This document shows positions 13,665-24,600 of a DNA stretch of 64,000 nucleotides, piece by piece. The notes under the pieces were generated by a model, which saw nothing but the letters and a program-made list of their open reading frames with translations, had not been told where the DNA came from and ran no database searches. The DNA lies in assembly GCF_000237925.1 (NCBI RefSeq), contig NC_031496.1, positions 3,514,650 to 3,578,649 on the forward strand, written 5' to 3'. Made by a program: the position numbers and the translations under genes. Position 1 is the first letter of the stretch. The number at the start of each line of letters is the position of its first letter. The stretch is from Schistosoma mansoni. Lineage: Eukaryota > Platyhelminthes > Trematoda > Strigeidida > Schistosomatidae.

Positions 13665-16600
13665 CAAGTTGATTTGTTTCTAGTATGAACGAGAATATAA
13701 TTGTCAGTTGAATGTTCCATTTCATTTATTTGCGAGAGGGCTGTGATACTGCCTGGGTGCCCAAACCGAAGCAGGTGGTTTTCTTAGGGGGCCACGCCCC
13801 GAGCCTTTGACCTAGAGGTCTAACCCACAAGGCAGTGAATCATCGTGAGGAGATGCAGTCCCATGGTAGCCGGTGACCAATAACTGGTTCATTCGCCATT
13901 TGTTCCTTCAGGATACTGGAGCCCACGTGCACCATTGGTTTGGAATCAGGGTTTTCCAACTCCCCTAGGTGGATCCTTCATATCCACCAACCTGGTTATA
14001 GCGCCGGACATTCGCTTTTCGTCCTCTCACTTTCGTAAACAACACCCCCGCCGCGAGAATGCAGTGAGTAGGACTTCCCTGTCAGGGGCTATATTCGCGC
14101 GGCCATGTGAGAGCATTTCGAGAGGGAGAGCGGACTCTCCTCACTCTCGGCCGTACTAGGGCATTTGGGGGGCTACATTAATGTTCGTTAACAATAATCA
14201 CTTCACCTATATGACGGCAATAAAAGGTTGTCATCTTAAGTTGGTACTTACATTTTCTGCCTTCTACAATCCAGGAACAGAAGTTCCCTACGAAAAAACA
14301 CAAGCTTCCAACCTAAGTTCATCAGCAGTAATATTTAATACTATCTAGAATTGAAAACCAGTCTCTTTAGTTATGTACTTGTGATCTTGGTACATTGAAC
14401 CTGCATATCTGTGTAGACAGACTTTCTATTACAAGAAGCTCTGGTCAAGTTATGGCATATATCAGGACGCATCATCACTCCTCGGTTTAGTGACGTGTTT
14501 GTGTTAGGTAGGGAAGCTGTGGATCAAGGCGAAGTGTGCTATTGTTCACCATATTAACATTGCCGTTAGATACCCCTCTCTAATAAAAGCATGAATAATA
14601 AGACTACTATCGTGCTCGGCCGTAAAAAACATTATGACATAATATCGTTGGCCTACATAACGACCTTATCATAAGAATCAAGACACCCATCTTAAATATA
14701 TCCTATCTCTGAAAAACATAGTAGTCCTCAACCTAATATAATACCGGGCTATAAGTTTAAGTTCAGGTACAGTGTCCTAAAAATTAGAACTTAGTTTTTT
14801 CACTCAATAAGTATATGCACTAACATGTTTGTTGAGGTACTGAACGATGCAGTGTAGTGAAGCTTAGTTCATAGTTGCTACTCGTCGAGTATGATAAATT
14901 GACGCATAAATTCATTTCTATTGTTTGTCTTAGAGAATACCGCACATTTTTGGATGCAGTCAGTCGCCTTGCGCTTTGTAGCAATGTATGCGTGACAGAG
15001 GAGGCTGTCACGATAGGAGAGCATGGTTTACTAACTGGGGAGTCCTTAAACGCACTTCAACATGCCGGAGCGATATCTGTGTATAATACGCTGCAGCAAA
15101 ATAATTGGGAATTTCCTATTTCTGAAGGTAGACTTCTATATTATATTAATTTTCATGTTTCAGAGGGTGAAGTAGCCATAGTTAAGGCTCATGTTCCTAT
15201 TCCTGATGAGTTTTTAGATTCCGAAAAACCTATTCGGTCTGACTGGCCTGCAGTCCATATTTCAGAATGCTTTGTTGAGGGTGAACGAGCAAAACTCCAT
15301 GGTTCTGTCCGGCCACTACGAACTTTCTTACCGCCTACTATTGTTTTTCGCAATGCTGCAGATGTAGATGAAGATGTTCCAGAACCAGAAGTCAATATCA
15401 TAAATTCTGGTCCAGAAGGAAGCATTGAAATAGTTCAATCGTTGAAGGGCTTATCAGTTAAAAAGCCGGGTAAAGATGGTAAAGGAGGTAAGACTGGTAA
15501 TGTCATTAATGTTGCTCTTAGAAATCTGTTGTTGACCCCAAATAGTCTGCTTACTATTTCTAACGATTTTCGAGATAATTTTTTTGTGCAAATTCACGGA
15601 ATAATAAAGAAAACTAAATTCTATGCCTTTTGTATATATAATATACATCCATTTGTTTTGATTTAGTGACAGATCAGTGCTCCTTTACGTAGTTTTACCA
15701 AGTCAGAAAACGTAATTGTTAGTAAAAACAACATTAAGTAGGATTCTTCGTAAGATCATTGCTAATTATGGATGATTGCAGAATATGTTATAATTCGGGC
15801 TGGATTTAGGAAAAGCTTGTTATTCTACGGAATTCAAAATGTCGTACAACAATATCTATGACCTTAGAACGCAGGAAAATCATAAATCCAAAGCAAGACT
15901 AACTAGTTAAATCATAGTAAAGGTCAGTGTGGTTGAGTTAAAAGTTACCAAGGACTCCCTTATTTGTCATAACTATCATTTATAAAGAAAAGTAAACGAA
16001 AAACTGTCTTAACAGTTTGTGGTCTTCATATAGATACATTTTAAACACCCCTAAAATAAGATATGTAGTAAGAAACATACTGATTAAGTTTTTACTATCC
16101 TGTTAATAATTTCTAGGTTTTATTAATTGGAAATCCTAAGGATTTCTGTCTATAGTTCCCGATAATGCCAGTTTAAATTTTTTTCAAAATATAAGTCCCA
16201 GCAAACACGAGACTATATTCTATAAGTCTCATGTTCTTAACTTTGACACCATGTGTACAGTCCACCATGGCGTAACTTCATTTGTTCAGTAGCCATATTA
16301 AAAACATAATTCGTGAAATTCCGTTAACATTGAACTCGATAAGATTACTATCCTGTGGTTATTTCCTGAAATTATTTTATTTCTAATTTAGCTCATCTGC
16401 GGTTCGTAAGCCTCACAATATTGTTTATTACTTATTTTATCATTCAATCCTATTCAAAATCATTTAGTTAAGTACATTCCAATTGACGAGTATTATTTTG
16501 GGCGTCAAGATGGAAACACCGATTACGTGGAGGAAAAGGGTGATTTCAGATTCAAATGTGCGGTTTGTCAACGAATTTTCTACTCAAATACAAAATTAAT

Positions 16601-17914
16601 GTCTCATATTCTTGGTCATGTTGATGAGGCTTCACAAGCTTGCCTAGACACAGCAGACACTACACAATGTTCCGTTTGTAATCAGATGTTCTCTTGTGCG
16701 TTTGATCTGAGAGATCATATTGAAAAAGTGAGTTTTGAATTATTTATAACTTTTATATTTTGAAGTGGTACTAATCACAATTCGTCTTTGGTTGTGCGTA
16801 ATTCATACAAACCCCCTAGCACTGAACTATTTTGTCTTCCTCTCAGATCACTCTTTTGTTTACATACAATTACTCTAATGGAACTAAAAATATAAAGACC
16901 AAGTAAATGGTCGGTTAGTATTTGATTTTATTTTCACTATTAATTTTTGCAACCATATTCAATTTACACAGCACCCAGTTTTTCTTTTTGTTTGTCAAGA
17001 GCTTCAGATAAAAGCTCGAAATATTTGTCCTTAGTCGGACTACTTGCGAAGCTTAAATAATTGTTGGTATTATTATCATTATTTTATTTAATAGACTTTC
17101 GCCATGGTTCACAACCATTGTTTCAATTAGTAGTCATGTTTATTGTGATATAACTTACAAAAGTCAGCTACAACGTAGGACCAGGCACATATATGTATCA
17201 GTCCAAGTTGCCATACCTCATTAGCACACTTAGATGAACACCAAATTTATGACTTACAAAAACTCTGACAGTCATGTCTGTGAATAGCCTACAAAATTCA
17301 TATCCTCGAAAAGCTTGTGACATTTAACCATATTTACTTGTGTATCTAAATTTTTTTTATTTAAACATGTTTATGTTAACTTACCCATGTATAACTCAAC
17401 ATGTTTAAGTGGATGTTGTATACTGTAGACAACCTTCTGCCAAAATACCTCTTGAACTAAGATATAGTGTTAAAGTCTGTAGAAATGGTATGAATTTTTT
17501 TTACATTCTTTGTGGTTTGATAATGTATGGCTAGTTTCCGATGAGGTCGCTTTTTTCTCTTTCTTGTTATACTTTTAGGAGCATACTGTTCCACCCTCTG
17601 ATTCTAATTTGATAAGTGATGAAGCAAAAACAAACCCCCTTGTTCAAATCACCTCCCAGCTATTAACTCAACAACGAATAGATGGTCATGATGATCCTGT
17701 CAGTAATTTTGACCATGTGGAAATTTTAGCACCAAACTTTAATGGTACCACAAATACACCCAGTTGCCGCATTTGCGGAAAAGTTGCTGCCAGCAAATTA
17801 TTATTAGCTCATCACCTTCAGTCTACTCATCGTCAACGTGAAATGCCTTATGTTTGTCGCCTATGCTTGTTTCGATCATCTATGTATGAAGACATACTGG
17901 ACCATTTCAAAAAG
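7296..17914 (+). CDS. C2H2 zinc-finger protein of POGZ/ZNF280 type, 3' end not found
   Basis: Predicted nuclear zinc-finger protein, probably DNA- or chromatin-binding. Exons: 7296-7426; 14934-15487 (or 15496); 16468-16727; 17579-17914. Junction phases agree (2/1, 1/2, 0/0). Exons 1-2 encode about 228 residues that I do not recognise (GEHGLLTGESLNALQHAGA, HVPIPDEFLDSEKPIRSDWP). Exons 3-4 carry the family block IPIDEYYFGR, a finger at FKCAVC...H...H, a second finger CSVC...HIEK|EH split by the intron, a third CRICGK...HHLQSTH, and MPYVCRLCLFRSSMYEDILDHF. That last motif is typical of POGZ/ZNF280. Its final His is missing because the exon ends after FKK. Intron 1 (7.5 kb) holds two nested LINEs. 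Joining exons 1-2 to 3-4 rests on phase and order only, so they could be two genes. Confidence 0.7.
7427..8297 (+). other. zinc-finger gene intron 1, left part
   Basis: A+T-rich intronic sequence with no recognised coding, RNA or mobile feature. It ends at the 12-bp target duplication of the LINE insertion (8298-8309). Confidence 0.6.
8630..11038 (+). mobile_element. RTE-type LINE with TGAC tail (RTE-1), internally deleted
   Basis: Inserted into RTE-2a with the 11-bp duplication GGGAGTCGTAA (8619-8629 and 11039-11049). The 5' region is 8630-9283. An ATG in good context at 9284 opens an endonuclease frame (HIGAFNVRTLCQIGQQ, CCVSETRIQDPS). It is broken near 9790 and continues in another frame at 9800-10317 (TQIDHIVISHRWRG). 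A third stretch, 10376-10630, reaches DKDGTLI and then jumps directly to the C-terminal GGQTKTWHQ...GWGPRD. The whole reverse transcriptase is therefore missing. The 3' end is a short TGAC repeat at 11017-11036, as usual for RTE elements. It must have moved using enzymes from an intact relative, or been deleted after insertion. Many 3'-end fragments of the same family lie elsewhere in the window. Confidence 0.85.
13607..13662. repeat. (TAA)n microsatellite
   Basis: About 19 uninterrupted trinucleotide units inside the 5' region of RTE-2a. The matching region of RTE-2b (58518-58559) has a shorter, impure version, so the tract is part of the element and has changed length. Confidence 0.9.
14186..14933 (+). 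other. zinc-finger gene intron 1, right part
   Basis: A+T-rich sequence between the LINE insertion and exon 2. It ends with the acceptor TTGTCTTAG. No other feature is recognised. Confidence 0.6.
15497..16467 (+). other. zinc-finger gene intron 2
   Basis: A+T-rich, with no recognised element. The exon 2 frame stays open to 15666, so the donor could lie later than 15496. The two strong candidates are GGAG|GTAAGA at 15487 and ACTG|GTAATG at 15496. Confidence 0.5.
16728..17578 (+). other. zinc-finger gene intron 3 with an RTE-1 fragment
   Basis: It starts GTGAGT right after an incomplete finger and ends TTTTAG before the codon for the final His. An 80-bp fragment of the RTE-1 3' end lies at about 17157-17237 on the minus strand. 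The rest is A+T-rich. Confidence 0.65.
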
Positions 17915-18154
17915 GTTTGTTTTCTTGGTTCGTTTCCTATCTCACTTATTTGTATTTGCCTTCATTCATGAAGGAATGTTTGTGCGATAGACTTACTATT
18001 TATTATGAAGGGCATATTATGAAAACAATATCAAGCTTTGAAAACTAAAATTTTGAATCAATGAATTCACCGATAAAAATTTCCAATGTATCATCTGTGC
18101 TACGCTATAAATTCGTTCTAATACCCCAACTAGCGTCTTGTACTCATTCGAAAT

Positions 18155-18652
18155 GTTTATTTATTTATTTATTTAAACACATAAATATTGGTACAAAGGG
18201 GCACCAGATACATATGCGCCACACAAATCTCATTTGATTTGTATGAGGGCTATGATACTGCCCAGGTGCCCAGACTGAAGCAGGTGGTTTTCTTAAGGGG
18301 CCACACCCCGAGCCTTTGACCTGAAGGTCTAGTCCACAAGACAGTGGAGCATCTTGAGGAAATGCAGTCCCATGGTAGCCGGTGACCAACAATTGGTTCA
18401 TACGCTATTTGTTCCTTCAGGATACTGGAGCCATCCCATGTGCACCATTGGTTTGGAATCAGGGTTTCCCAACTCCCCTAGGTGGACTCGCCGTGTCCAC
18501 CAACCTGGTTAAAGCGCCGGACATTCGCTTTTCGTCCTCTCAATTTCGTAAACAACAGTAGTGCCACGAGAAGACAGTGAGTAGGACTTCCCTGGCAGAA
18601 GCTATATATTCGCTGGCCATGTGAGAGCATTTGGAGTGGGAGAGCTATATAA
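18155..18652 (-). mobile_element. short bipartite element S2
   Basis: A minus-strand copy of the short LINE derivative. The AAATAAATAAAT tail is at 18155-18175 and the body runs to 18652, where the extreme 5' end is missing. It lies between the converging ends of the zinc-finger and importin-13 genes, and ends 12 bp from the importin-13 stop codon, so it may supply 3' untranslated sequence or the polyadenylation region. Confidence 0.75.
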
Positions 18653-18664
18653 ATAAATTTATGT

Positions 18665-21600
18665 TTAACAATTTCCATGTCTTTGTAATGATAATAAACG
18701 AATAAATGTTGATATACTTCTGGTAACTTTATTCAATGAAAGGGAAGGTCTTGTTACCATGATAACAAATTGTGCTCGTTCCGTTAGACTTGTATAACAT
18801 AAACAATCTGTAATCAATTCGATCAATATGTTACTATGTGGTATTTGGGTTAATTTTAATTGATATTCTTGACTAATAGATTGTATATTCCCAGTGATAA
18901 AACTTAAAAAAATAAATTGTTTACATGGAAATAAATTTGCTAAACAACAATAAAGTTCAGCATATTTTATTAGAAGTTTTTCAGGTGGTGGTACACCTTT
19001 AGTTAATATTAATAATATACATATATTAATTTCAAAGAGTAATTTATCATCTAAAATCATTAATGGATCAATATTGTTTTCATAAGTTAATATAGTTAAT
19101 AAATGACAAGCTAATTGAATACATGACTCGACAGTTGACCATTCTGGTACACTGATACCACTAAATGCTAATGATAAAAATAATTTTAGCGACATATGAG
19201 CATCATCATTGAGGAGATTGAAAATAGATTTTCTTTGTTGGTTTCCTTTTGTTGTTGATGACTGTGATGATGTTGGGCTGTGATTGTGTGATTGTGGTAT
19301 TTCATAAGAAGTATGGTCGGATAGTTTTCATAATAGTAGAGCTATGAGTTAATGAAAAAGGAAAATGTAGTTGTAAGGCAGTTTTTTTTTTCAAGTTTCT
19401 TTATGGAAATAATCAAAATCTATCGAATAGAAATCAGTTCATAAAATCATTGTTCAGTCAATCACAATGTAGAACTTCGTACGTACGTACATCAGTTCGA
19501 GTTGCCATACCACAGTAGCACAGTGAGGCAGTTGTCGATTCAAATCCCATAGTGGTAGAAGTAGTAAGAGTTAAAGTACTATGTGAAAGATAAGGGATTG
19601 AAGGAGTATAATACGGTGAAATAAATTTGGAAAGAGAAAAAGGATACGGACATGAAGAATTCAGAAGATTAGAATTTGTTAGAACACAAAGAGTGGATGC
19701 ACCTTCGCCACTACAAACGATTTTGAGCCATGTCATTCAAGGTCTCTAACCATCGATTGCTATCATCTCGCGGATCCCAATCAGGTAGTCTGCACCTACC
19801 AGTATGGTTCACAAATTGTCTTTTGCATCTCGATGTTGATCAGTTCTTGTTGACCAAACCAATGGTAGATACAACGAAAAAAACATTGACAGATTTAAGG
19901 TCAACAAGAACCAATCAACATCGAGGTGTACAGAACAAGCTGTGAACCACATATGGAGAAATTCAAACACTTCACTTCTACCTGAAGTTTGTGCTGATGA
20001 TGTTGTTGTTCAGAAGGACGATGAAAGCTCCACAACCAAACCATCCAACTCAAAGAACAAAACTCCATCAAAAAAAAAACAGTCTTTAACATATTATTTT
20101 TTAAATGTATACTTACTTGAGATTTGAAACTGATTAATTGACTTATAAATCGACTTGATATTTCAATTTCTTCTGTAATAGATTGTCCAATAAATGACAT
20201 TAATATAGGTGATAAAGGATGATTTATACGTTCTTCTTTAGTATATCCTATATATTTTCCAAATAATTTATCATCTACTATAATAGTTTGATTAATAAGT
20301 AGTATATTAATTTTATCTAAAATATTAGACAATAAACTGGAAGCCAAGTTTATAAATGATGAATGTTCATTCATATTAGATTGATCATTGAATAACCATT
20401 CAATAAAGTATTGTATAGGTTTTAATATGGTCTCATCTAATTTATTATATTTCTCTAATATATAATGAAATGTATAAAATATACAATGGATTGATTCAAT
20501 AACCATAGAAATCATTATATCATCCATTGGATTATTCAATGAACATGTGAAGATGGGTAAACCAACTTGTAAGAGTTTATGATACTGTTGTGGGAGGGGG
20601 AAGGGAAGAAAAAAAAGGAAAGAAAGTTAATCAATATTATAAATAGTTGAAAGCGTGAGCAAATTGAAGCTAGACCACCAGGGAAAACCTGGAAGCACTG
20701 GACGGCCGTTTCGTTTTAGTATGAGACTCCTCAGCAGTGTGCATCCACGATGCCGCCTCGCGAGATTTGTACCCAAGATCTATCAGTCTCGCGCCAGAGC
20801 ACTTAACCGATAGACCACTCAGCCGGCATCTGATAGTGTTTATGTCTAACTCCAACCAATCCACGAAGTTGAGCAACCGTCCACCAATTGTCTACAGTGA
20901 GTTCCTATCTTACAACAGACGTGGTTGAACTCCACTGGTAACTGCTTCCCACCAGAACTCCAGGAAATACCTCTCGAAGTCCTGAGGTCGAATCTCGCGA
21001 GGCGAGGTCGTGGAGGCGCACTGTCGGAGTCCCACAATAGGACGAAACGGCCGTCCAGTGCTTCCAGGTTTTCCCTGGTGGTCTAGCTTCAATTTGCTCA
21101 CGCTTTCAACTCTGGTGAAAAATAAATCACCACAAAAAACCCTTCTGATAATATTATGGATCAGTGAGCCGGTATCCAACGGTGTTAATGTCTAACTTCA
21201 ACGAATCCATAAAATTGAGCAACCGTCCACTATTGTCTCCAGTGAGTTACTATCTCATAACAGACCCAGTTGAACTCCATTGGATTGGTTCAAGTTAAGC
21301 ATTAACACCATTGGATGCCGGCCATCTTAGTGGTCTAGAGATTAAGCATTAGCACGAAACTGATAGGTCCTGAGTTCAAAGCTAGACCATCATAGAAAAC
21401 CTGGAAGCACTGAACGGCAGTTTCGTCATATTGTGGGACTCCTCAAGAGTGCGCATCCATGATCCCGCCTCGCGAGATTCAATACTTGTAAAATAATTGA
21501 AAATTTCACTTCTACAAGGTAATAGATACTGATGCTATTAACCAGATACATAAATTAATCATCTAGATGAGAAAACAGTGCCAACAAGATAATAATGCGA

Positions 21601-24600
21601 GTGATATTTTCAACAATGAGGATTCTTCATCCGATATATAAACACGAGTTAAATAAAGTAGCTCTATAATGAAGAAATTTATATCAATAATTCTTGATTA
21701 AAAGGTTGTTTGTGGAGATTTTTAGTAATTTTTATATATAGTTGAAATCATAAGTCAATTGAAGCTAGACAACCATGAAAAACCTGGAAGCACTGGACAG
21801 CCGTTTCGTCCTATTGTGGGACTCCTCAGCAGTGCGCATCCATGATCCCGCCTAAGTCAGCTACAACGTAGGACCAGGCACACATATGCATCGGTCCAAG
21901 TTGCCATATCTCGTTAGCACAACAAGATGAACACCGGATTCATAGAAATAGTTAATTTATTGGTGGTAGTATATAAGGATATAGTATAGGAAGGAAGAAC
22001 GTTATGAAGAAATTTCAATCTTAAGGTTTAAGAGAACATAAAGAATGTATACACCTGCGCCATTGTGATCGATTCTGAGCCATGTCACCTAAAGTCTCCA
22101 ACCATTGGTTACGATAGTCACGCGGACCCCAACCGCGCCTCGCGAGATTCTATTACAGAGGAATATTCACCACATAGAAACAAATAAAAATACTAATAAT
22201 AAAGAGAGAAAATGCTCTAACCTGTATAAAATATTCTGGTAGTTGGGAAAATGCAACTTCTGTTAACGATTGTTTTAAGTAACATAATAATTTTGATAGA
22301 ATTGTTATAATATGGTGATTAACTATTATTCCATTATCAATTGGCTGTTCAACTTTAATAGACTAATCTGATAATAAAAATTGTGTTATAATCTAACGTG
22401 TGTCTTAATACTTTTACAAGTTCAAGGATAAAATAATTCCGAATGATGGATTCATTTTTGTAAATGTTATGTCATTAGTACTCAAGTAATCGTTCGAAGT
22501 TATCTCCATATACTCCATACTACTTATGCGGATATAAGTAGCACATACCACAATTGGATTTAAGCTACATTCAAAGTGTGGAAGCTAATGATACTACCCA
22601 GCTTCTCAAATTCAAGTATGTAGAACGGTATATGAAGAATAGGAGTGTATCATTAGAGTGTGTTACTGTCCTATAATTGGAATTCGAGAAACTGTATAAC
22701 TCAATGGTTTCATATGATATCAGTAATAGTTAAGAACAGAAATTAATCTGTTAATAAAATTATTCATTCATTTATCTATAACATGAACTTGACCTCTTCA
22801 TGAGGTAGTTAACAAGAACATGAGTGGGGACAATCGAATGTATTGGACACGAAATTACAGAATAGCTCAGTAAAATATGACAACCATATAGTAAATAAAT
22901 TCACTTAGTATTGAATATTTGAATCTTCCCATTGATGTTTAGGACTGAAAGTGGTCAGTTTCATATTAGCATATGTGCATATTGTGCGTATTGCCTAGAT
23001 ATAGCCTTAATTCACAAGAATTGTAAGCAAAGATGGAGGAAATACGCACAGTATGCACATACCATACAGTTGCTGAGTTGATAACGCGATGGCGTTTGAA
23101 GCGAAAGGTATTGGGTTCGAGTCCCACAATGAACATCAACTCTGAGATGCAGGTATATCCAGCTGACAAGTCCCAAATAGGACGAAACGCGCGTCAAACG
23201 GGATTCCACGGCTAAACACTATCCATCTTTGCTTACATATAGTTAATAGTTAATTTGCAAACTATCAATCAATTGTCTTAATATTGATTGTTTCTTCTGT
23301 AAATATCAGTCCATCGTCTCCAATTATTATTGTTCATGCATTTCTATACCAATGGCATTTCGTTCCCGTTCTCTCCTTATCGATCTTCTACTGGAATACA
23401 TTCTATACCTGACCATCATCATATACTACTTATGTGGATTTAAGTAACCCACACTACACTATTAAAATATTTTATATGAAATGAATCAATGAAAAAGAAA
23501 ACATGTTAATGAACAATAAACTATACAACTCACCAGAATTGTAATAAAATGAGATTTTTTATTAATTTCATTCTGTTTACAGGTGAATTGTGAACAAATT
23601 GATATAACATTTTGTGGAAGATCACTTAAATCTGAAAGCAGCAGCAATAATTAAAAGAAACGCATTAATGACGTTGAACATTAAACAATCAGATGATTTC
23701 AGTAAAGTGTTCAAAACTAAAAAAAACATTGAAGCGAACAATCATTCTTAAAAGGTGCTTCTCTAAGTTGTACAATTATAAATCTATAAATGTGTTTTAA
23801 TATATATTTGTTAGTCATTTATTGTAAGCAAAGATGGATAGTGGCTAGCTGTGGAATCAAGGAAACGCGTTTCGTCGTATTTGGGAGTCGTCAGACGGAT
23901 GTACCTGCATCTCAGAGTTGATGTTCACTCTGGGACTCAAACCCAGTACCTTTCACTTGAAACGCCATTGCGTTATCTACTCAACTACTGAGTCCTGATA
24001 GCCACTTGCTTGTGCAATGGGATGAAGTTTAAATTCACTTGGTATTGTTTGTTTGTACCTTCCCATTGATGTTTAGGACTGCAACTGGTCAGTCTCTAAA
24101 GTTATTATTATTTATTTATTTATTTGAACACATAAATATTGGTACAAAGGGGCACCAGATATATATGCGTCATTCCATTTAATTGTGTGAGGGCTATGAT
24201 ACTGCTCAAGTGCTCAAACTGAAGCAGGTGCTTTTCTTAGGGAGCCACACTCGGACCCTTTGACCAAAAGATATGATCCACAAGACAGTGGAGCATCGTG
24301 AGTCGATGCAGTGCCATGGTAACCAGTGACCAACGATTGGAATCAGGGTTTTCCAACTCTGCTGGTTGGACTTTCCGTGTCCACTGACCCAGTTAAAGCG
24401 CCGGACATTCGGTTTTCGTCCTGTCAATTTCGTAAACAACAGTAATGCTATGAGAAGGCAACGAGTAGAACTCCCCTGACAGAGGCTATATACACGTGGC
24501 CATATGAGAGCATTTCGAGAGGGAGAGCAGACTCTCCCCACTCTCTCAGCCGTACCAGGGCATTTGGGAGCTATTTATATCAATAAAAGTAAATTATTGT

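Larger units (their letters stand above)
8298..14185 (-). mobile_element. RTE-type LINE, copy a (RTE-2a), interrupted by another LINE
   Basis: The 12-bp target duplication TACATTAATGTT is at 8298-8309 and 14174-14185. Read on the minus strand: 5' region 14173-13740, a TTA microsatellite (13607-13662), an endonuclease region starting near 13470 (FNVRTRMQIRQQIGLAMSLE), a reverse transcriptase (FRSGRGCIDHIF, FLDIRAAFDSLDR, YADDIVLL) around 12240-11640, a C-terminal region to 11050, and after the interruption the 3' end 8629-8310 with an AAAT-repeat tail. Compared with copy b it lacks about 0.5 kb of the endonuclease, and it has a stop and a frame break in the RT, so it is dead. The intact 12-bp duplication and close match to copy b suggest recent insertion. 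The interrupting element is 8630-11038. Confidence 0.88.
21741..22152 (-). mobile_element. family B element interrupted by an RTE-1 fragment (copy 4)
   Basis: Minus-strand unit with its tail at 21741-21789 and an intact hammerhead at 21790-21835. The GATCCCGCCT/CGCGAGATTC boundary is split by about 280 bp of RTE-1 3' end (21856-22134), with a possible CGCCT duplication. The tRNA-like head beyond 22152 is missing. It lies in the sense orientation in an importin-13 intron. Confidence 0.7.
22799..23460. repeat. ~310-bp dispersed repeat (R310) split by an SM-alpha-type element
   Basis: The two outer parts (22799-22885 and 23240-23460) together match the uninterrupted copy at 31650-31960 (AGTTAATTTGCAAA, TATACTACTTAT, ending in the CCACACTACACT-type edge). 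The middle is the hammerhead-bearing element at 22886-23237. Other R310 copies lie at 32090-32420, 32500-32820 and 34700-35030, in either orientation. Confidence 0.65.

Noticed and set aside
13445-13720. Frames coding for long Ile or Leu runs
   Set aside because: Translation of the TAA microsatellite only.
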